Source: CAYYNP01 sp964472545 (GTDB lineage Bacteria; Planctomycetota; Planctomycetia; Pirellulales; Thermoguttaceae). Taken from it: DNA of 48,464 nt. Shown piece after piece: positions 43,701 to 48,464 of this stretch. The position numbers and the translations under genes were made by a program. The notes beneath the pieces were generated by a model that was not told the origin of the DNA, ran no database searches, and saw only the letters and a program-made list of their open reading frames with translations. The first letter of the stretch is position 1. Every line of letters begins with the position of its first letter. The DNA is taken from contig CAYYNP010000037.1 of NCBI GenBank assembly GCA_964472545.1, positions 1 to 48,464 of the forward strand, in the 5' to 3' direction.

Positions 43701-45013
43701 CCCTGCCGTTCCGCTTCCTCTCTGGCTATCTGGCACCAGCGGACGACGTTTTCCGGCCGCTGGCCGATGGTATGGTTGTCTTTCATAATCAACTCCACGC
43801 AGCACCCGGCGGTGGCGTCGAGTGCCTGGCGGAGTTCTTGCCGGATGGCCGCTTCGTCGATATCCGGTGCGGAGATCGCGGCCGGGTTGGGCTTCATCGA
43901 GAGAATATACTTGTCTTCGACGTACTCCGCCATCCGTTCGATGTCGGCCCAGGGCGAACACGAGACGCGGCGCAGGTTGTGGTGGTTCCGGCAGACGTGC
44001 CATCGCAGGTGCAGCCCCTCGCAACACCCGTAGCAGGTCAGCCCGAACCGCTCCATGATCGGCTTCTCGTACGGGAAGATGAACTCCTCGTACATCCCCG
44101 GCGAAACGCTCACCGTCTCTTGGCTTTCGGTGAAGCCCCACATATCGACGCAGCGCACCCGGCCGTCGAAATCGTCCTGCGGCAATTCTTCGGTGAATCC
44201 GTAGCCGCCGGAGCCGACGTAGGTGCCGTCGTTGTTGTGGCTCAAGAGGTCGTTGGCTTCCAGGTAGTCGAGCTTCTTGAGATTCGCCCCGGAGATGGTC
44301 GACAGCAATTCCTTCAACTCATCCGGCCGGTCGATCAAGTCGCAGAGCACGTTGTTCAATCCCCGCAGCGTAACGGCCGGCCAGGTCAGCCCCAGCGACC
44401 ACCACCAGATGCCCTTCAGCCGCACGGTGAGGATATCGCCGAAGGTCTCTTCGGCCGCCTTCAGGCAGGCGTTGGTCGTGTCCCAGTCGATCTTCACCTC
44501 GGGCGCGCGGAGCCTGGGCAGATCGGTATCGTAGTCCTTGATCGGCGAATCCCAGACGCACGAGCCGAGATCGTCGGTGCGATGGTAGACCACCTCGACG
44601 CCCCAGTCGTCCGGCGGCACGGTGTACGGCACGTCGAAGAACGGCTCGACCGGCTTGTCGTCGCCCATCTCGTCGCCCCAAAAAATCTCCTTCCGCAGGT
44701 CCATCTCCCAACGCCGGGCGAGCCTTCCGCGGCATTGCATCTGCGACTCGGTGAGGATTTCATTCCACCCGTTTTCGGGGTCACACAAGACCACCGGCCG
44801 CGTCGACCGCAGCATATTCAGGTCGGTCCACAGCCGCCGCACCTCGTGCATCCGCGGGCTATCGGCGATCTCCGCCACCCGGCCGGCCAACCGCCGCAAT
44901 ATCTCGCGATCGGCCGCGTCGATCGCCATATCTTCCAGCAGGAAGCCGGTAACGATCTTGCCCGCCGCCGTCTGATCCAGCCCTGTCGAGGGGCCGTTTC
45001 CGTAGTTTTCCAT
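43691..45013 (-). CDS. Uroporphyrinogen-decarboxylase-like protein (diverged)
   Basis: A 440-residue protein weakly resembling the URO-D/MtaA superfamily: TIM-barrel pattern, SPGMYEEFIFPYEKPIMERFG and the Cys/His segment CYGCCEGLH (Cys327, Cys330, Cys331, His335) at the expected metal-site position. Two WWW/W-rich stretches lie mid-protein (GIWWWSLGLTWP). It differs strongly from the URO-D-like protein at 32272. GAGGAC precedes the ATG. It lies upstream of the TIM-barrel and Gfo genes on the same strand (89-nt gap with a hairpin), so the three probably form one sugar-metabolism unit. True function unknown. Confidence 0.8.
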   Translation of the reverse strand: MENYGNGPSTGLDQTAAGKIVTGFLLEDMAIDAADREILRRLAGRVAEIADSPRMHEVRRLWTDLNMLRSTRPVVLCDPENGWNEILTESQMQCRGRLARRWEMDLRKEIFWGDEMGDDKPVEPFFDVPYTVPPDDWGVEVVYHRTDDLGSCVWDSPIKDYDTDLPRLRAPEVKIDWDTTNACLKAAEETFGDILTVRLKGIWWWSLGLTWPAVTLRGLNNVLCDLIDRPDELKELLSTISGANLKKLDYLEANDLLSHNNDGTYVGSGGYGFTEELPQDDFDGRVRCVDMWGFTESQETVSVSPGMYEEFIFPYEKPIMERFGLTCYGCCEGLHLRWHVCRNHHNLRRVSCSPWADIERMAEYVEDKYILSMKPNPAAISAPDIDEAAIRQELRQALDATAGCCVELIMKDNHTIGQRPENVVRWCQIAREEAERQGEG

Positions 45014-45244
45014 GCGTACGTGTCCTCTTCAGGCCCGGGCGTCCCGAGCCAATACGGCCCACCGCCGGTTTCACTGGACGCCATTGTACTGGTTGACGTC
45101 CTGTTGAGAAGCACGCTCCAAGAAGGTTAGCCGTCATGCTCCGTATGACGAGCCGCCGGGTTGCCCCACGGACATCGCGGAAGTAGAGTGGATGGGCACT
45201 TCCCGGTCCGGTCACAGCGGTACTACACGCGCCACTCGATCCCC

Positions 45245-46183
45245 ATGAACGCCCCTGATTGGATTCAAGTTGATCGCAAGGTACATATCGCCCTCTCCGG
45301 TGTCTTCGCAGTGGCCGCGGTTTTCCAGACGTCACTAAGAGGGGATGGGCTGAGCCTTGGGTGGCCTCCTTCACTCTTGTTGCTGGGCATTCTGGCCGGC
45401 GCCTACTCTGTGGGTCTCGTTCTCCGTCAGGAGTGGAGCCGCTGGATGGGCACGATCTTGGGCGGCTTGTTCATATCAAGTGCGCTCAGCGAAATATGTT
45501 GGCGCGGCCTCTCGTTCCTCGACGTCACCCAGCTTGTTTTGACGCCGTTCCTTCTTTGGCAAGTTTGGACGATCCGCATCACCAGAGTCCAGGAGATCCT
45601 CAACGACCCTGACTTCGAGCGCAAGGTCCAACAGCGGATGGAAGAACTGGAGTGTCAACAGCAATGGAATATCGTCCTTCTCTTCCGCCGCCCCATCACG
45701 CTCGATGCGGTAGGGCTCGCACGAATCGCCGGGCGTGCCTTCGGCGTTTCGTTCCAGGTGGTCGACCGGTATATCGATCCTGTCGACGCGGCCTTCCTGC
45801 CGAGCGAATACTCCGACCCCGTTGTCGTCGGAACGCCGCCGGTGCTCATTTGCTATTGCCCGCCGCACCTATTGGGCGTTTACGTGGTCGCCGAGCAACA
45901 TCCCGAGTTGTGCGACGATGACGACCTCGGAACGTACGATGCCGCCGATCGTCAAACGATCGAAGAACATCGTGCATGCGTCGAACTTGAGGTCTTACCC
46001 TACGTCGGCGGCAGCGACCCCGTCGACGACGGCTACGCGGTTTCCGGGAGACTGGCCGCCGAAATGGTCGTTCGCGGATGCGTCGGTGTGTTGTTCGCCG
46101 AACGAAAGCGATTTCTAACGGCGTCGGCCGAACTCCGCGACGCCTTGCGCAGCCCCAGTCCTGCGGCCGCGTTGGACTTGTAG
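45245..46183 (+). CDS. Four-helix membrane protein with C-terminal soluble domain, unknown
   Basis: A 312-residue protein. The ATG at 45245 is preferred because the upstream extension is hydrophilic and Arg-rich without a Shine-Dalgarno, though the site before 45245 is also poor. Four hydrophobic helices lie in residues about 15-125 (IALSGVFAVAAVF; LLLLGILAGAYSVGLVL; GTILGGLFISSALSEI; VTQLVLTPFLLWQVW). A hydrophilic alpha/beta domain of about 170 residues follows, probably cytoplasmic, containing GTPPVLICYCPPHLLGVYVV. No family was recognised. It is divergent from the URO-D-like gene. Confidence 0.7.
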   Translation: MNAPDWIQVDRKVHIALSGVFAVAAVFQTSLRGDGLSLGWPPSLLLLGILAGAYSVGLVLRQEWSRWMGTILGGLFISSALSEICWRGLSFLDVTQLVLTPFLLWQVWTIRITRVQEILNDPDFERKVQQRMEELECQQQWNIVLLFRRPITLDAVGLARIAGRAFGVSFQVVDRYIDPVDAAFLPSEYSDPVVVGTPPVLICYCPPHLLGVYVVAEQHPELCDDDDLGTYDAADRQTIEEHRACVELEVLPYVGGSDPVDDGYAVSGRLAAEMVVRGCVGVLFAERKRFLTASAELRDALRSPSPAAALDL

Positions 46184-46545
46184 CCGCAGGGCGGATCGAC
46201 GGTCTTGGCGACCTGCGGAGTTTCTCCTCTCGATAACGGAATCGGCCGAGAGGGAAAAAGACGCGAAGACCGGATTGCAGGATCGACGAGATGAGGCGAC
46301 GGCAATTCCAGCCTATCCCGTCGATCCCGTAATCCCGTCCGCCCGTCATCCGGTCAATCTTGCCCCCGTCTGATGCCTCTGCCCGTCGGCATATCCAAGC
46401 GGCCTCCACCGAAACACGATCGCCACATCCGGCCCCCGCGGCGGCCCTGATGGGGACTGTTGCGGTCGCCTCCGTCGAAGTATAATGGCAGAACGGCCGC
46501 GCAGACGACGTTGGCCGCCTGGAAGAAACGCGAGGAGAACCTGCG
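46184..46545. other. Intergenic region upstream of the isomerase-like gene
   Basis: A stretch of 362 bp without a gene. It begins with a weak hairpin (CCGCAGG at 46184-46190, complement 46212-46218) just after the membrane-protein stop, and holds a consensus -10 box near its end. The middle part shows nothing recognisable. Confidence 0.6.
46458..46486 (+). promoter_or_regulatory. Candidate promoter of the isomerase-like gene
   Basis: A perfect TATAAT at 46481-46486. The -35 region is weak (TGTTGC 17 nt upstream, or TTGCGG at 15 nt). Transcription would begin near 46493, about 53 nt before the ATG. Confidence 0.45.
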
Positions 46546-48213
46546 ATGGCGAAGTATAACGTCCCCAAGCTCACCAAAGCCCCGAAGGCCAAGAAACGCC
46601 AAGTCCTGCTGGTTTCCAGCGGCGACCTGCGCGATACGGCCAACGAAGTCTGCTGGGCCAATCAGAAGGAGATGGAGGACGAACTGGCCGAAGCCATCGC
46701 GGCCACCGGTTACGAGTTGGTTCGGGCACACCCCTACAAGCCGGACGTCAAGCACGGGTTCATCAGCTCGCAGAAGGAAGGCATGGAGGTCTTTGCCAAC
46801 ATCGATCCCGACGCCAAACTGATCGTCGCCGAAACCGTCTGGCAATACTCCCACCACGTGTTGGCCGGGCTGATCGACCACAAGGGACCGCTGCTGACCT
46901 TGGCCAACTGGTCGGGCACATGGCCGGGGCTGGTCGGCATGCTCAATCTCAACGCCTCGCTGACCAAGGCCGGTGTGAAATACTCGACGCTCTGGAGCGA
47001 GAGCTTTGGCGACCCGGCGTTCGTCAAGAAGCTCGAGAAGTGGCTCGAGAAGGGCGTCGTCCGCCATCCGACGCGCCACGTCACGCCGCTGAAAAAGGTC
47101 AAAGTGCCGGCCACCGAAAAGCGTCTCGGCAAGGCCCTGGCCAAGCAGCTTCGCCGCGAAAAGTCGATCATGGGCATCTTCGACGAAGGCTGCATGGGCA
47201 TGTACAACGCCATCATCCAAGACGAACTGCTCAACCCGACCGGCGTCTATAAAGAACGGCTCAGCCAGTCGGCCCTCTGCTACGAGACTTCGCAAGTTTC
47301 CGACCGCGAAGCCAAGGCCGTGCGGAAGTGGATGGAAGACCGCGGCATGACGTTCGTCACCGGGCCCGATGAAACCAACGACCTGACCGACGGCCAGATC
47401 CTTACGCAGTGCAAGATGTACATCGCGGCCGTGCGGATCGCCGACGATTATGGCTGCGACCTGATCGGCATCCAGTATCAACAGGGGCTCAAAGACATGC
47501 TCCCGGCCAGCGATCTGGTCGAAGGCATGCTCAACAACGCCGCCCGCCCGCCGGTCAAAAGCCGCGACGGCAAACGGGTGCTCTACAAGGGCCGCCCATT
47601 GGTCCACTTCAACGAGGTCGACGAATGCGCCGGGCTCGACGGGCTGATGACCTTTCGCGTACACAACGCGATGGGCCAGCCGGTCGAAAACACCCTGCAC
47701 GACGTCCGCTGGGGCGACTGGGACCGCTCCGGCACGGTCGAGGACTACGTCTGGGTGTTGCTGATCAGCGGCTCCGCCCCACCCGCCCATTTTGCCGGCG
47801 GCTGGAAGGGCGCCTCGAGCGAGCGCCAGCCCGCGATGTTCTTCCGCCTCGGCGGCGGCACACTCAAGGGCATCTCCCGGCCCGGCGAGATCGTCTGGTC
47901 GCGAATCTTCGTCGAACGCGGCAAGCTCAAGATGGACCTCGGCCGCGCCGAAGTTGTCGAGCTACCGCAGGAAGAGACCGACCGCCGCTGGAACCTCACC
48001 ACGTCGCAATGGCCCATCATGCACGCGGTCACCTACGGCGTCTCCCGCGACCAATTCATGGCCCGCCACAAAGCCAACCACATCCAAGTCGCCTACGCCA
48101 ACAGCCCGGCCGAAGCCGACAAGGCCATGTTTGCCAAAGCCGCGATGGCCGAAGCGATGGGGATGGAGGTGGCGCTGTGTGGGACACGAAAGAATGGGAA
48201 GGCGTGGGGGTAA
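46546..48213 (+). CDS. L-fucose/L-arabinose isomerase-like protein
   Basis: A 555-residue cytoplasmic protein resembling the FucI/AraI isomerase superfamily: an N-terminal alpha/beta domain (VLLVSSGDLRDTANEVCW; AETVWQYSHHVLAGLI; WSGTWPGLVGMLNLNASL), a central GIFDEGCMGMYNAI and LIGIQYQQGLKDM, and HFNEVDECAGLDGLMTF leading to the C-terminal domain. These isomerases interconvert aldose and ketose with Mn2+; exact metal ligands were not assigned. Length is close to FucI. GAGGAG at 46532-46537 and a TATAAT box support the start. It may act on arabinose or fucose released by the secreted glycosidases upstream, which is inference. Confidence 0.82.
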   Translation: MAKYNVPKLTKAPKAKKRQVLLVSSGDLRDTANEVCWANQKEMEDELAEAIAATGYELVRAHPYKPDVKHGFISSQKEGMEVFANIDPDAKLIVAETVWQYSHHVLAGLIDHKGPLLTLANWSGTWPGLVGMLNLNASLTKAGVKYSTLWSESFGDPAFVKKLEKWLEKGVVRHPTRHVTPLKKVKVPATEKRLGKALAKQLRREKSIMGIFDEGCMGMYNAIIQDELLNPTGVYKERLSQSALCYETSQVSDREAKAVRKWMEDRGMTFVTGPDETNDLTDGQILTQCKMYIAAVRIADDYGCDLIGIQYQQGLKDMLPASDLVEGMLNNAARPPVKSRDGKRVLYKGRPLVHFNEVDECAGLDGLMTFRVHNAMGQPVENTLHDVRWGDWDRSGTVEDYVWVLLISGSAPPAHFAGGWKGASSERQPAMFFRLGGGTLKGISRPGEIVWSRIFVERGKLKMDLGRAEVVELPQEETDRRWNLTTSQWPIMHAVTYGVSRDQFMARHKANHIQVAYANSPAEADKAMFAKAAMAEAMGMEVALCGTRKNGKAWG

Positions 48214-48464
48214 CGTCGAGACCCAACGTCGTCTGGTTCCCAAGCCCCAACTGAGGAACGCGCGGAAGCGACCTTGCTAGGCAGATCAAACACCACTGTG
48301 AGACTCCGTGCGCTCTTGCTGGGTGGTGTGCGTTTCTTCCAGATCAGATCGGACGAATATGCCAAGAAATCAGGACCGGCCACGAACGCCAGCAGCAATC
48401 CTAAAGGAATACTGTTTTGTTTCAACGGGTTTGGCACAAAACCGTGGTCCAGCTAAGCAACAGT
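48214..48464. other. Terminal non-coding stretch
   Basis: Up to the window edge no reading frame with a ribosome site, hairpin terminator or repeat was seen. Base composition is more AT-rich than in the genes. Confidence 0.5.

Noticed and set aside
1..48464. CRISPR array, tRNA, rRNA, integrase or prophage genes
   Set aside because: No regular repeat-spacer pattern, cloverleaf with a TPsiC arm, rRNA core segment or phage/transposase protein was seen on either strand.

Overview
The window is GC-rich bacterial chromosome, almost certainly from a planctomycete of the Pirellulales type. This is inferred from gene content. It has PEP-CTERM sorting tails preceded by dockerin-like calcium repeats, a secreted sulfatase, very large secreted beta-propeller proteins, a Ser/Thr kinase fused to WD40 propellers next to an ECF sigma factor, a zinc-ribbon/Pro-rich/membrane protein, several Gfo/xylose-isomerase-like/URO-D-like sugar genes, and many palindromic or heptad repeats between genes. 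No rRNA, tRNA, CRISPR array, phage or transposase gene was seen.

Layout. 1-6752: the MgtE magnesium transporter (5' end cut by the window), a Tat-exported polysaccharide-deacetylase-like protein, a large secreted protein of unknown function, a nitrilase-superfamily amidase and a zinc-ribbon membrane protein. 6758-19557: an extracellular polymer-degradation zone with a sulfatase and an esterase-fold protein in tandem, two divergently transcribed secreted proteins that join a degenerate methyltransferase-like domain to a PQQ-type propeller, and convergent GH127 and GH32 glycosidases whose 3' ends overlap. 19932-21981: leuC-leuD, leucine biosynthesis. 22017-30101 (minus strand): a PEP-CTERM metzincin-type protease and a 2199-residue PEP-CTERM surface protein. 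The latter lies behind a leader of about 260 nt that looks like a transcription attenuator. 30605-35895: a ROK sugar kinase fused to an Mth938/AAMDC domain, then a plus-strand run of URO-D-like protein, nitrilase-type amidase, small secreted protein and isochorismatase-type hydrolase. 35940-40207: WD40 kinase and ECF sigma factor. 40473-48213: a small secreted protein, a minus-strand trio (URO-D-like, xylose-isomerase-like TIM barrel, Gfo/Idh/MocA oxidoreductase), an unknown membrane protein and a fucose/arabinose-isomerase-like enzyme.

How it fits together (inference). The cell appears to degrade sulfated, acylated and arabinose/fructose-containing polymers outside the cytoplasm. Intracellular isomerases, oxidoreductases and a ROK kinase would then process the sugars, while a surface system (giant beta protein plus protease) is sorted by exosortase. 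The kinase/sigma pair is a likely signalling module, with no target visible here.

The least explained items are a MITE-like palindromic element (6758-6893, 15977-16070), the methyltransferase-like/propeller pair, the ROK-AAMDC fusion, the attenuator-like leader, a C-terminal module shared by the two PEP-CTERM proteins, and heptad tandem repeats that touch several gene ends.
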